A DNA stretch of 64,000 nt from NCBI RefSeq assembly GCF_000150275.1, contig NW_002060967.1, positions 124,001 to 188,000 on the forward strand, written 5' to 3'. Shown piece by piece: positions 1 through 11,808 of this stretch. A model generated the notes under the pieces. That model did not search any database. It was not told where the DNA came from and saw nothing but the letters and a program-made list of their open reading frames with translations. Both the position numbers and the translations under genes were made by a program. Source of the stretch: Trichoplax adhaerens (Eukaryota; Placozoa; Uniplacotomia; Trichoplacea; Trichoplacidae). Positions within the stretch are counted from its first letter, which is position 1, and each line of letters opens with the position of its first letter.

Positions 1-759
1 CCTTAATTATTATTTTTCACTACGGATAAACAAGTATCAATTCCATCATCATTTCTATACGTTGTTCACTAGATAATTTGATTGATCGATTGCAATCAAT
101 TTGGAGTTATCATCCTTGTTAAAGAAGTCTTTGATAATAAAATGGATGTTGTAGCCATTACTTCGTCCTAGTGAGAATGTTATAGCATGAACTACTCGAT
201 CGATCATGGTGAATCTAGTAGTTTATGGTTGTAGCATTCATAGATGTCACGACTACGACAAATAATGAATCTATCTGCCCTAATTCCTAGACATTACCAG
301 TCTATCATACATAACAATTCGCTGCATGCAGTAGACTTGCTTTGCATTTGTGATTGATTTTGATCTATAGTATCATCATCACTGACATAAAGTTATACTA
401 TACTATCACCAAGATTACGATAGTATAACGAATGTGTCTGCTACATACTTTAAATCGTTGGTGTAATACTATTCAATGCAAAGATAGCCGAATAGTCATG
501 GATAAAGTGGGGCAAAAAATAGTTTTGCTAAAACGATAATGACTAATTCTGAAGAAAAAAGCCGAAAAAGCAATAGGAGGGAAGATACACGCACGTATGT
601 CAAAACGCATAAAAAGCGCCGAGTTACAGTCACCATCTTGACGCACTAATTAGCTAATTAGCACTAAAATGACCCATCCAATCATAGGAGATGTAAGTAT
701 TCATTAGCAGCAAGATTGGAAAAGTTGGCGTCCATGTATGACATGGTTGGACTAGAATA
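1..759. other. No gene recognised; possible downstream part of the CARD gene
   Basis: AT-rich sequence with no convincing exon on either strand. If the CARD gene splices at 813, its next exon could lie here or beyond the left edge. Confidence 0.3.
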
Positions 760-1140
760 CTACAATTTATTTGGATCATGTCTCTGTAAGGTGGAATTGG
801 ATGTTGACTTACTTGATTCTAAATCATCTTCAGGTTGCAATTCACTAGGTGAATCAGGAGAGTCAATGTCTCCTTTTAATAATTGTGCAAGATGAGGATA
901 ACTCTCTTGTAGAGCAAGGCGAAAGCTACGAAATGCCCGATAACCTTTCTCAGGAATGAGATCCAATAATGCCCGAGCTCGATCGGCGTTGGTTTCTTTA
1001 GCTTCGATACGTTCACAATCATCACGAGTGACAATTTCTTGCGAATATAAGATGTCTAATATGCGACGGACTCGCATATCTTGTACAATTGCCACTCGAT
1101 GCTTGATTAATAGATGGCGTTGGCTTTCTGTAGCAGCCAT
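760..1140 (-). CDS. CARD-domain protein (probably first exon of a longer gene)
   Basis: The frame opens with ATG at 1140 and encodes 126 aa. Residues ~5-92 read as a caspase-recruitment domain: an N-terminal helix with LLIKHRVAIVQDM, then RRILDILYSQEIVT, then DDCERIEAKETNADRARALLDLIP, then GYRAFRSFRLALQES and HLAQLLKGD. This is the six-helix CARD pattern of CRADD/caspase-9/NOD-type adaptors, including the conserved RARALLDLIP-type helix. Such domains work in the cytoplasm by homotypic CARD-CARD binding in apoptosis or inflammatory signalling. The tail is acidic and Ser-rich (SPDSPSELQPEDDLESS). A near-perfect splice donor lies inside the tail on this strand (exon end at 813, then GTAAGT, phase 1). 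The 126-aa frame may therefore be a read-through, with further exons to the left in 1-760 or outside the window; I could not identify them. CARD call firm, gene structure uncertain. Confidence 0.8.
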   Translation of the reverse strand: MAATESQRHLLIKHRVAIVQDMRVRRILDILYSQEIVTRDDCERIEAKETNADRARALLDLIPEKGYRAFRSFRLALQESYPHLAQLLKGDIDSPDSPSELQPEDDLESSKSTSNSTLQRHDPNKL

Positions 1141-1510
1141 TTTAAATGTAAATTATCGCCTTGGGCTGCTGCTACGTGTTAATGAATGTCCGCTCCGATT
1201 GCTGAAAGTTCCTAGCTGCTTCTTTTTATACGCCACTGCAATGAGTGACAGATCGACAGACTGCTTGCATCCAGTCATGGATTTCCAGTATGGGGGTTCC
1301 CAAAGGCTTCTTTCTTCCGCTGTCTTGATGTCAATCATAACATGGATCCTATTCACTCATGGTTGCTCTAACATTTGCAGCATTAGACAAACTTTCCCAG
1401 ACTACCAATGGCATCCATTTCAATCTCGTCCAGAAGTGTACTCGGTGGAATCAAACCTAGCCATGGACGCTATGTCAGCGACGACTAGCCAAAGTCTAAT
1501 AATATAATTT
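1141..1510 (-). promoter_or_regulatory. Likely promoter/5' UTR region of the CARD gene
   Basis: The sequence immediately upstream of the CARD start codon is visibly richer in G+C than its surroundings (for example 1160-1480). It has short open frames on both strands but no recognisable protein. A promoter or 5' UTR is inferred from position and base composition only. Confidence 0.25.
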
Positions 1511-1609
1511 CCCCATCAAAAATAAAAATAACAAACAAAGTTATGGATACTTGGAGGATTGCAACATGATCTAATTTGATTACCATGTAGTGTATGTGCT
1601 CCTACTGTA

Positions 1610-2480
1610 TTCAGCATCATGGACTACTAGAAGGAAAGCTAGGCTGATTTTTCTTCTACTGTACACTGAGTATGCCGTAATCAAGTCTACATGTATGTTC
1701 ATAACGATCGCAAATTCAAGGTCTTATATCAACAATGTTAAGGGATACTGGAAGGATTGAAGCAGAATTCTCCCCCCAATTTTATCATCGTATTCCATAC
1801 AGCGTAACCCACTTGCTAATCGATTCTGTACTCATTACTCCTTGTCATAGACTATTGGAAGAAACTTAGGCTGCATTTTCTTCTATGTCATGGACTACTC
1901 GAAAAATACCAAGGCACCATTTTCTTCTATCATGGACTACAGGAAGAAAGTTTGGCTACACTTTCCTCTAGTAGGTCCATGTTAATTTACTCGCTACTCA
2001 GTGTCATGGACTACTGGAAGAAAACTTAGGCTACATTTTCTTCTAGTAGGTCCTGCAGCGAATAAAAGTCACGTAACACAAATCCCATACAAGCAATCAA
2101 AGTGATGGACACTTTGAGCATTTTAGTATGATTCAATTTGATGAAGGATTTCCATATAGCGTAGTGATTATGTATGGTGTTTGTTAGACATAATTCAGGA
2201 TGTCATCCATAGTAGAAGAAAAAATATGGAGGACTTTAGACTCTTGCTTGTATCTTCTAATCCAACATGGACTGTCAAGGAATACAGTAATAAAGAAATA
2301 ATAATCACGATACAGCACAGTGCATGAGGACTCATTCAGATGAAGTCCTATGCATATCGTATAATCTACCAAGGACTACTGCTACCACTGTTTGGTTTTC
2401 TTCTAGTAGTCCATAAATATACTCAGTGCGAAGTGACAGTGATTAAGAACCCCAAACCCACAAATATATACAGTCAAGGA
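1610..2480. repeat. Dispersed hairpin repeats with a 'catggactact..gaag' arm
   Basis: Several copies of a short inverted repeat occur at about 1618-1665, 1845-1885, 1888-1920, 1921-1975 and 2007-2055, with a partial one near 2375-2405. Each has a left arm of the type catggactactggaagaaa, a spacer around ttaggctacat, and a right arm tttcttctagtaggtcc that is an imperfect reverse complement of the left arm. The same arm occurs inside the tandem units at 3.1-4.1 kb, so this is one repeat family. Confidence 0.6.
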
Positions 2481-3029
2481 TTACTAGATGAGAAAGTAGT
2501 CGAGTAGTCGGTACGCAAAGTATCTCCAGCGATAGGGTAAACTATCATTTAAATCGATTCTCATCATCATGATGGAAAGCAACGTTTTGCCGACAGAGAC
2601 ATGACAGCGATTAAAGTCTGCCACTCAAGCTATCCGAGTTCCTTGATGACTTTTCCGTATTTCTAATTTTTATCGTAGATGTGTCTATCTCTAGTTATTA
2701 ATGAACAACGTTCTATTTCTACTCGTACGCATATTTTAGAGATTCTTTTTCTACTCTATTATATACACGTTTTGCATAACTAATTTTCATTCTGAGCTAA
2801 CTTGTGATCACATCGGATTCCATTCCAATTTGCAATAGTTGGCAATGACGTTAATCATTTTGACCCTGTTCAAATTGTTGTTTTTAGTGTATTTATTATC
2901 CCTAGGAGGAATCATTAGAATCAATCATTGATTGCAATATTGATCCAATGGCGGCACTGTACTCTCTTCAACACAGCAATGTCATAATCCTACTTTGAAA
3001 GGATAAATGGTATAACCTGTTGCCATCAA

Positions 3030-4140
3030 CTAGCACAGTATATTTCCTTCAAATGAAAGGCTTAATCCATCTACCATTCTATCGACCAGTAGGTATATCG
3101 TAGAAGCTGTTACCTGCCAAGAATAGGATATAACAGCTTGAACGTATACTGTAGTCATGGACGAGGAGAAGAAGATCTTTTCGCTTTCTGGTCTTCGAAC
3201 AGTCCATGCTGCAATATATTCCCTCTCAATGAAGGCCTTAAATTAATACGTATATCCATCATTGAATCTGCTCGTAGAACGTATAATCTGATGCCTTCTA
3301 CTGATAGGATATAACAGCTTGAACGTATACTGTAGTCATGGACGAGGAGAAGAAGATCTTTTCGCTTTGTGGTCTTCCAACAGTCCATGCTGCAATATAT
3401 TCCCTCTCAATGAAGGCCTTCAATTAATACGTACATCCATCATTGAATCTGCTCGTAGAACGTTTAAGCTGATGCCTTCTACTGATAGGATACAACAGCT
3501 TGAACGTATACTGTAGTCATGGACTAGGAGAAGAAGATCTTATAGTTTTGTGGTCTTCTTCGAGCAGTCCATGGCAGAGTAGATTCCCTTCAAATGAAGG
3601 GAATCATTACACTCATTCAATCTACTCGTTTATCGTACAACCTGCTGTCATCCCCTAATAATAATAATAGGAGATACAACAGTTTGTATGTCTAGTCGCG
3701 AGAAAAAGATGCTTTACCTTGGTGATCTTCTTTTAGCAGTCCATGGTAGAGTTAATTCCCTTTCAATGAAAGCCTTAATACACTTCTAATTCAATGAACT
3801 CGTATAGCCTACAATCTGCTGCCCTCCACTGATAGGATACAACAGCTTGAACGCATAGTCACGGACTACGAGAAGAAGATGGTTTACCTTTGTGGTCTTC
3901 TAGCAGTCCTTATGAAGGCCATCATGACACTCATCATTCCATTTACTCGTATTTCGCACAACCTGCTGCCATCCACAGATAGGACACAACAGCTTGTACG
4001 TCCAGTCGCAAACTACAAAAAGGAGATGCCTTAGCTTTGTGGTCTTCTTCTAACAGTCTATGGTAGAGTAGATTCCATTCAAATGGAAGACCTTAATACA
4101 CTTGTAATTCAATCTACCAGTATATCATGCAGTCCTATTT
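3030..4140. repeat. Tandem array, ~181-bp unit shrinking to ~147 bp, six or more copies
   Basis: The marker (t/c)aacagcttg recurs at 3131, 3312, 3493, 3677, 3840 and 3987, giving periods of 181, 181, 184, 163 and 147 bp, with partial copies at both ends. Each unit holds an imperfect hairpin: catggactaggagaagaaga on one side and ggtcttcttcgagcagtccatg-like sequence on the other. It also holds a small palindrome around cccttcaaatgaaggg. The two left units are the most alike; divergence rises to the right. Short open frames here (such as 3155-3388 minus) come from the repeat and are not genes. Confidence 0.85.
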
Positions 4141-5832
4141 TGCCATCAGTAGACGGGCGTGTAGACTGTTTAGTAATAGGATTCCCAATTATACATGTGA
4201 TTTTTGGTTGAGTAGACGGTACAGTGCAAGTTGATGGATAAGTGTCCCTTGCCTACAGGATATGATTCTGGTGAATAAGCAGAATCAAAATCCTGATACT
4301 TTTCAGACTCTAAAGACCAATCTAAATCACTAAGTTTCCCATTCAGGAAAACAGTCTATAGACTAGGTGTTTCATTTCGTTGTCGCTGTAGTCATCCTTA
4401 TTGGTAGAGTGTCAGGTAACAATCATGCAATCTTCACTCCTCTTTTTGTAGATCCATAAATAAGCCAACCATGCCGGCAGATTTCAAGTAGACCATTGAA
4501 GAAAAAAATGACACATGGCAGAGGATTAATGGCATCATGGGGAGGAAGAAAAACAAACGGATTCAAATTAATTTTCACTCTGTGCTGAAGGAGTGAACAA
4601 TACCATACCGGCGATTGTGTTTCTTGAAATTCCACTCCAAGACAGCATTTTCTATCCATCATGTGGATCGACTTGATACTATGGCTGTGCAATCTATTGA
4701 TTTCTACATGGACAACTAGGTAATTATCATGTAGACAGATCCAATCCAATCGATTGATTCTACATGGTCTACAAAGTAATTATGTGGATGGATACAATTG
4801 ACCATTGAATCAGGTTATCAATCATTATGATAATGATGCTTTGGATAGAAAGGCAGAATAGGAATCGTCTTACGTCTCTTTAGTCATGTTAATCCTTGCT
4901 TGATTCATTTTGAAGCATTACTCCAATACATATCACTAGACTATAGTTTTAAAGACAAAAAAAAACACAAGATACCAGGAAACGAGAACAGCCCCAACTG
5001 ATGCAAAACAAAGATGGAATGCCAATCATGGTGACGTTGCCGTTGATGGTGGCCACTGATGGCCATTTCCCATCTACAAAAGCTTGCTATTGAACGACCT
5101 TGCCATATTCGATCAGCATGATAGCTGCCAGGTTAGAAAGGACGAGTGAACTACTGGAAAAATTGCAAAGCTCTTTTCATCGCGTTAGACCAATTCTACC
5201 ATTTTGTACTTTAGTCATGGATTGAAAACAGCCTATCGAGCGGTAACAGAGCTACAAGAACAAAATAGGCGTTCCACATCTCAATCAAGCCTTTTCTCTT
5301 CACGACTCGATCAAATGTCTGAAACAGCCTGTCCCACTACAGGAAGAAAGAAGCGTTCTATAGCTAAAAGTCGAACTAGACATGACATAGACCTCCCCCC
5401 GCCATCTTCCTTTATTAGCCGTCCGCCACACACAGAGTTTTCCTGAATTGTTAGCAACCGTTCTGCCACTCCTTTCCTGCTCGACCATTGCGTCAATAGA
5501 ATCAAAAGAATATAAATGTCCTGTCCTGTCCATCACAGCAGCCAGTACTGTAGTATAGAACATATTGTCGATGACATATATACTGTATATTTAGTGCAAT
5601 ATATAAACATTTCGTTAGCTCCAACGGCAAACATCAATCGAACCTTTCCAAAGTCGACTACGGAGAAGAAAGAGTGAAACCTTTTCGGCAGACGACGATC
5701 TTGTGTAATAGAAGGGAAATTCGATCAGGTAGTTCTTTCCTCTTCACTTTGGCCGTTATTAGCCGACTGTTCTCCCCTATTCCTTTTGGCCATCCTTGTG
5801 TACAGTGAAAGATCAATCAAAGAGAGAAAGAG
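4141..5832. other. Intergenic region upstream of receptor gene A
   Basis: No confident gene. A stretch richer in G+C at about 5200-5560 is open on both strands (80 aa plus, 87 aa minus). The plus frame is Ser/Arg/Lys-rich without a recognised domain and I do not call it a gene. A TATA-like string (atatataaaca) lies near 5598, about 235 bp before the gene A start codon; its role is unproven. Confidence 0.3.
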
Positions 5833-8800
5833 ATGCGTCAAAGTATTCTTTACTGTGTGATTAGCGTTTGCCTAGTGACATTGTATCCAGCACCTTTCCA
5901 AGCGCAAAATTCACTCATACTATCATGCGAATTGAACTGGAAACAAAGTCTACGTAAATCGTTGTGTGCTCGATCCTGCTTAGGGGTAAGAAGGAAATAC
6001 AGTACAAAACATGAATAGAATCATTTATTTTGCACCAGGACACACCTGTAGTTGATGGTTATGTCAATGGACTTGAAAATGATTTTCATGAGCCATCATA
6101 AACGAGTTGCCATCATCAATTCGACTTGGCAAAGGAGAATCTAGTCCGATAGCTTCGATAATCCGAGTATACTGTATTAGTCGATACGATGACATAGAGT
6201 AAACCAAAAAAAATCTTCACCTTGACATAACCAATTGACCATCCTCGACTACTACTGTAAACCGGTTACGATGGCACCTTGTACCGCAAAGATAAATTAG
6301 CGGTGAACGTTATAAAAACACAAAAAAACAAAATGCACTAATAAATGCTTCAAAAAAATCAAAATACCCGTCATAAAATCAATCTTTCATCAATAATGGC
6401 CCGTACAATATACAGTACTTGTACGTGTTGGCTTTCTATGCCTAAGGATAGAAACAAAAAATGCAGTGCAACCAGTTTTTGTACCACCCATCATTTTGTT
6501 TACCTTGATAAATTATTGCAAAATGAGAACATATTCATTGGGAATCATATTTAAACAGGCGTTTCAGTTACGCCATATGTTATTAATTGAATGGATGATC
6601 ATTTATTGATTACATCCTATCTTGCTTCAGGATGTTGTTCTCAATGACTTCTAAATTACCAATTTCCGTATCTGACGTCCTGATCATTTTATATCATCAT
6701 TGACATTGATTGAATCAACAAATCGGCCACCATAGAATTGAAAATGAGATCCAGGATCAAATATTTTCTTATCATTTCATTGACATGAGCATACAGTAAT
6801 AACTGTACTCACTTTTCCTCTACTGTTTACTTCATATTTTATTGATGCAGAATCATTAATGTAGACGAACAACATTGAACGGATCACTCGGATAATGAAT
6901 TCTAATATATCATTTCCATCTTTCTTTCTTTTTTTTTGCCCGTTTCCATTCTCGACTGATAGCAGTTCTAGTCACGTCACAAGGTAGCAAAGTTACTTAT
7001 TAAGAACGAGCGCAATGCAGTAACAGTAATTAATTAAAAAAGCAGAAATAAAAACATTCACTTGGACGATGGTGTTGACCACCATCGGTCGGTGGCGAAA
7101 TGATCGGATCAAATGATCTTCCGTTCTTCATCCTTTGAACTTTATTTCAGCTGATTACACTAATCGATCATTTTTTATAGCATAATAATTCTATCAATAC
7201 AGCGACTGCATTGGTGTCAAAAACCAGCTTTATAACAATGATAACGGAAGACAAATCTCTAAATTATTATAGTCTCCGGGATTGAGTGTCCCTTAACTAT
7301 CTCACAAGAATTGAGACGCCTTTGCTTCTACGTTAAACAACTATAGAACTCCTCTTTTATTCCACTATTGGCCGAGCTTAAATACCCTCTGGCAGCTACT
7401 ATCATGTATGAATCATAACAGTTCGTGAAATTTAGTTCACTTTGGATAGCTAAACTAGTGCAGAAATTATTCATAATCTTAGACATAGAGTATACTAAAT
7501 GATTGTAGATAATTAGATTACAGTATGTCCAATTATTAGGCCCAGCCATAATAACTCCGATTACTCAGATACTCAGCGTAAATAGCTTAAACGATGATAT
7601 ATTATTCTAGGAGCACAGAATTATTTATAGTATCATCTATAATTGAATATCTTCAAGATATTCATTACAGGCGTTACAAGACATATCACCATAATCAATT
7701 AACATTACTTACTGTATAAGAACTCTTACTAAGGTACACCATAATTGACTGTAACAAAATAAATAACTAACCTAGTTCTTACTGTATGTCCATTATTAGT
7801 TATCCCCATCTAGAAATGTTAACCACTAAATTTAGTCATTTACTCTTCACGGTGGTTCGTACCGTGACAATTGGCAACCACCATCCTTAGTTCAAACTAT
7901 TTCCCCCTATTCTAATCCATTTCAATGTGTTTATCATCTACTGTACTGTATTTCCAGTGGATTACCATCGTAGTAATGATGTGCAGTTATTGTACAATAA
8001 ACAAATGAAATACGATCAAGATTATCAACAGAGTTGTGTCCATTTACCTCATTTTTATATTGACTGTACAGTGTGTGAGAATGGATTCATTTCTTCTCCA
8101 GGAAATCATATTTCATATTACTGTACCTACCAAATTCTCTATAAATCATCTATTTGCTACCATTTCCTGTATTCAAAATAGACTAAAGCCGAGATCATGC
8201 AGTCTTCTGGGGGGGAGGGTACCGGTATTAATAAGGAAAAAAGCGATCATAATTAATAAATCAATTTGGTACAACATCATCAAAACTACTCGTAAACTGC
8301 AAAGGATAAATGACACTATACATACAGTATGTGAAAACACGTAGCTTTTGATGTCTATATCTGTAACCTAATAATTGCACTCGATACATAGCTCACGAAA
8401 TTGATCAATCGATTCATTAGTTTAATGTTCTAACTGCTCCATACTATCTTTCATTTTTTTACATGTAAGCGTACTCATTGTTTTTCTCGCGCTAACTTGA
8501 TAACTCTTGCCCTAGATGAACACAATCAATGAAAGACTTACATGTTGCAATCCTAATAAATGCAACGATCCTTGTATTTATGGTTGCTTAACAGCATGCT
8601 TGGAACCTTGGACTAAAAGTTACAATTGCTTGGAAACCTGTACTAATAAATACGCTGGTAGGCTAGAAGAATACTCATGTTGGAATGCCTGCTACTTGAT
8701 GAAAAAAATCCATCAACAATCCTACTGTAAGCCCTTACTTTGTACCAGTAATTTTATCTTGATAATTTTAAGGCTTTCACTTATCAGTAAGTTATCATAT

Positions 8801-11800
8801 CTGAAAGATTCAGTTACAACCAATTTAATGGACCTTACAGTGCAAGAATTGCGTCAATTCATTGTTACTATTACCACGCAGAAAATAAAGTCAGTCAAAA
8901 GATCGGTTTCATTATAATTAACTAGCAGTACTGTAGAACAGTTGTATTATTTACAGCTTGTTTACAGTGAATAAGCCTATAATTAATAAAGTCTTGCTAC
9001 ATAAATTTAGTATTATTCAAAGAGTTTACTTAATATTGATCAATTGTGCTACATGGATATGATTGATATATCGTAAATGATATATTTCGCCGTTAAGGCT
9101 ATGTATTTTAAATAATAATAATAATAGAAAGTATTAAAAGAATTTGTAATTTTCCAATAATATAGCATTTGAAGATTGTAAAATATATTTTCTGCCTCAA
9201 ATTATAAACAACGGTAAGGAGTAGAGTTATTTCATTTTCTTATACTTAACAACGACTGGATATTCTAACAATGTTTCACATTCTGCCTTGATGCAGTAGA
9301 ATAGCATCAAGCTAGAGTAAATAATAATCGACTACATAATCTTGCGATATTGTATACTCTCACTATAGCCTCAATATTACAAAAGATACGTGGACCCATT
9401 AACTGCTTACCTTTTACTGGACCAAAGAAATATCATGTGTCTACGTTGAGAAATTCCACTACAGACAGCACCCCCGTTATTTCTCAAGATGGATACCGGA
9501 ATGAACGTTGTACTTGCTCACCACCTGAGCTACATAATGCTAGTATCAGTAACTACCTCGTTACGCCAACTTTTAAAAAAATTACAGTCAACAGCAATGG
9601 TAATTTTGTAATAGAAATTCGGTGGTTACGTGCATTAGGTTCGTATTACACTATACCATGAAGGGCTAATTTTACCTTCTGAATCTTATTCGATTGAGAG
9701 AATGTTACTATTAGCAATTGCTTGAAGTTTAAAGATCAAACTATACCGTACAATACCAAAATGACCAAATTTTAACGTCTTTCAGTTTATTAAATTTTCG
9801 CTCGCCGCTTTCCTTTATGTAGGCTATCATAATGACTTTGAGGTACAGTTTATTGTGCCGATTAGGAATCCACCCAACGGTACCCGCCGGAAATGCAACA
9901 TCACAACAGAAACGAACATCAAAATTGTAATAGATCGCATTGCCAATTTATCCCACGCAGACGTACATGAAAAAGGCATTGACTTTATTATCCTTCGAAT
10001 TCCTAATCCGAGCAATTTTTATCATTCGCAAACCATTGGAAACAAGGTGACTATGGCTGCTGAAGTCAAGAAAAAATATTACCAAAAGTACAGGGAATAT
10101 TTCCCCAGCGATACCGGTTAGTCATAAACACCCTCAAAACCAATTAATACAGTAAATTATAAAGCGAATAGAGTCGTCTGAATATAATCGTTAGTTTTCA
10201 ATAGAATCTATTGCTAGATCATGGCTCACACATTATCAACACTGCAGTAGTTTTTTATGCCAAATTCAAAAACTTTAGATAAATAATATCTGTTAATAGT
10301 TCGTTGCAACTCAATTCGCTAACTATAAATCACTACAACATGAAAGTACCATTCTAATTAAAGTCCTATCTAATAATGCACTATACCATTGCTAGAACCA
10401 ATAATGTAACGATTAATTCTAAGGGTATAATAAATACTGCTCTGCTCATACTAAGTTTGAAAATTTAACGATTAAACATCTTATTTTTTATGCAGCTAAA
10501 ATACCTCCAGAGGCGGTTGCATTGATTTGCTTGGCTAGTGCAATAGCTTTAATTGGCACTTCCGTTTACTTATACTTGGCATACCATCTCAAGTGTAAGC
10601 TGTATTTTTAAATCATCATTTTTTATAGTATTAAAATTTTTTTAATTATACCAACCAGAGTGTACCGTTAGCTAACTGGAAGCATTTTCACTACAAGCGT
10701 TATCTTAAAAGTACAGTAGTTAAATGCAGATATTCGAAAAACTGATGCTGTCTAATAAAAAGATATTATCTATGCGTTAATTCTTATAGCAAAATTGAAT
10801 ATAGCGAATGGTATCACTGAAGAATTTTATCGGGATAGACTAACAGAATTGGATAGAGCTCTTAATCCGGGTTTGGGATAGATAGCTTTAATATTATTAT
10901 CCTGAAAAATAACACGTTTAGGCAATATACAGTACAATCGTATGTCATCTATACTTATACGTATGACTATCTAAATAAAATGATCACTTCTTTTATTCTT
11001 TATGGACAGTGTATCCTGTAGCTGAACGCACCATTAGCAGTCCCGACTATGTTAGCATAGTACATGATCTATTCGAAGAAAATATCGATTTAAATCTATT
11101 AAGATTTCTAGATGGTAACAGGATTGGTTACAATGTTGTTGGAGCAATTGATGACGATATAGCGACTCCAATCCCAGAAATAGTTATGAGGAAACTTACA
11201 ACATGTTCAAAGGTACTGTAGAATACTTATTGCTACTATTATGGCTGTTCTTATAGTAATAAATCACTAGTTTACAACATATTGGGAATGATCTCGAAAA
11301 TATTCCCTAATAATTATGTAGTGTAATGAAGCTGAATAACAGTTTACAAGTATTCGTATTCAACCATGTAACTACATTTTTATACTTATTCGGTTACGTC
11401 ACAACTTTCATTACGAATGAGTGCTATCATAGGTATAACGACAACTGTGGTTAATGGATTGTCTTTTTTAATTTTTGATTACAGATAATACTCTATCTAT
11501 CACCGGAATACATTCGAAATATCAATAAATACCAAAAACGTGATCTGCGAGACTTCGAAAACGATAGTCCTGAACTAATGTTTGCCAAATGTACATGGTC
11601 ATTAATGCTACGTAAACTTTATAATTGTCCTCGCAGTAATGATGTAATTGTGGTCACGAACACTTCGATATATCCTGGTTCATGGATAAGGTTTGCAAGA
11701 TATCATCTTGCCTTTCCTTCTACACAAATCCGTGATCTTAAGTACGATAATCACTATGATCCTCTACTACGCTGCCTACGAACAGCAAGGGCCGATTTAG

Positions 11801-11808
11801 AAACTTGA
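5833..11808 (+). CDS. Receptor gene A: IL-17-receptor-like type I receptor with SEFIR/TIR domain (8 exons, 544 aa)
   Basis: Exons: 5833-5985, 8516-8726, 9369-9638, 9823-10116, 10496-10594, 10790-10870, 11010-11212, 11485-11808. They total 1635 nt in one open frame with GT-AG introns of phase 0,1,1,1,1,1,0. Residues 1-24 are a signal peptide (MRQSILYCVISVCLVTLYPA...). The LCARSC motif ends exon 1. Exon 2 is a ladder of CX3C pairs (CIYGCLTAC, CLETC, CWNAC). Exons 3-4 look FN3-like, with a CTC motif and conserved HxxNLSHA-like DRIANLSHA. Exon 5 carries one membrane segment (ALICLASAIALIGTSVYLYL), exon 6 a charged linker. Exons 7-8 form the intracellular SEFIR/TIR-superfamily domain, with box-2-like CSKIILYLSPEYI across the splice. 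The domain order is that of IL-17 receptors, which signal through SEFIR-SEFIR adaptor contacts; ligand unknown. It is the most divergent paralogue. The last exon-6 donor (CCGG|GTTTGG) is weak but keeps frame and phase. Confidence 0.8.
5986..8515 (+). other. Intron 1 of receptor gene A (2.5 kb)
   Basis: Bounded by GGG|GTAAGA and CCCTAG|ATG, phase 0. It contains no recognised exon or element. Several short open frames in it (for example 6345-6554, 7927-8344) show no domain and no paralogous counterpart. Confidence 0.6.

Noticed and set aside
956-1507. 183-codon plus-strand frame overlapping the CARD gene
   Set aside because: It is antisense to the clear CARD coding sequence for its first third, has no recognisable domain, and is explained by the higher G+C of the CARD exon and promoter region.
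3155-3516. Frames in both directions at 3.2-3.5 kb
   Set aside because: They repeat the same words because they lie in the ~181-bp tandem array; the protein sequence simply follows the repeat.
5204-5563. Overlapping plus (80 aa) and minus (87 aa) frames before gene A
   Set aside because: G+C-richer and open on both strands, but no domain, no clear splice partners and no paralogous counterpart upstream of B, C or D.
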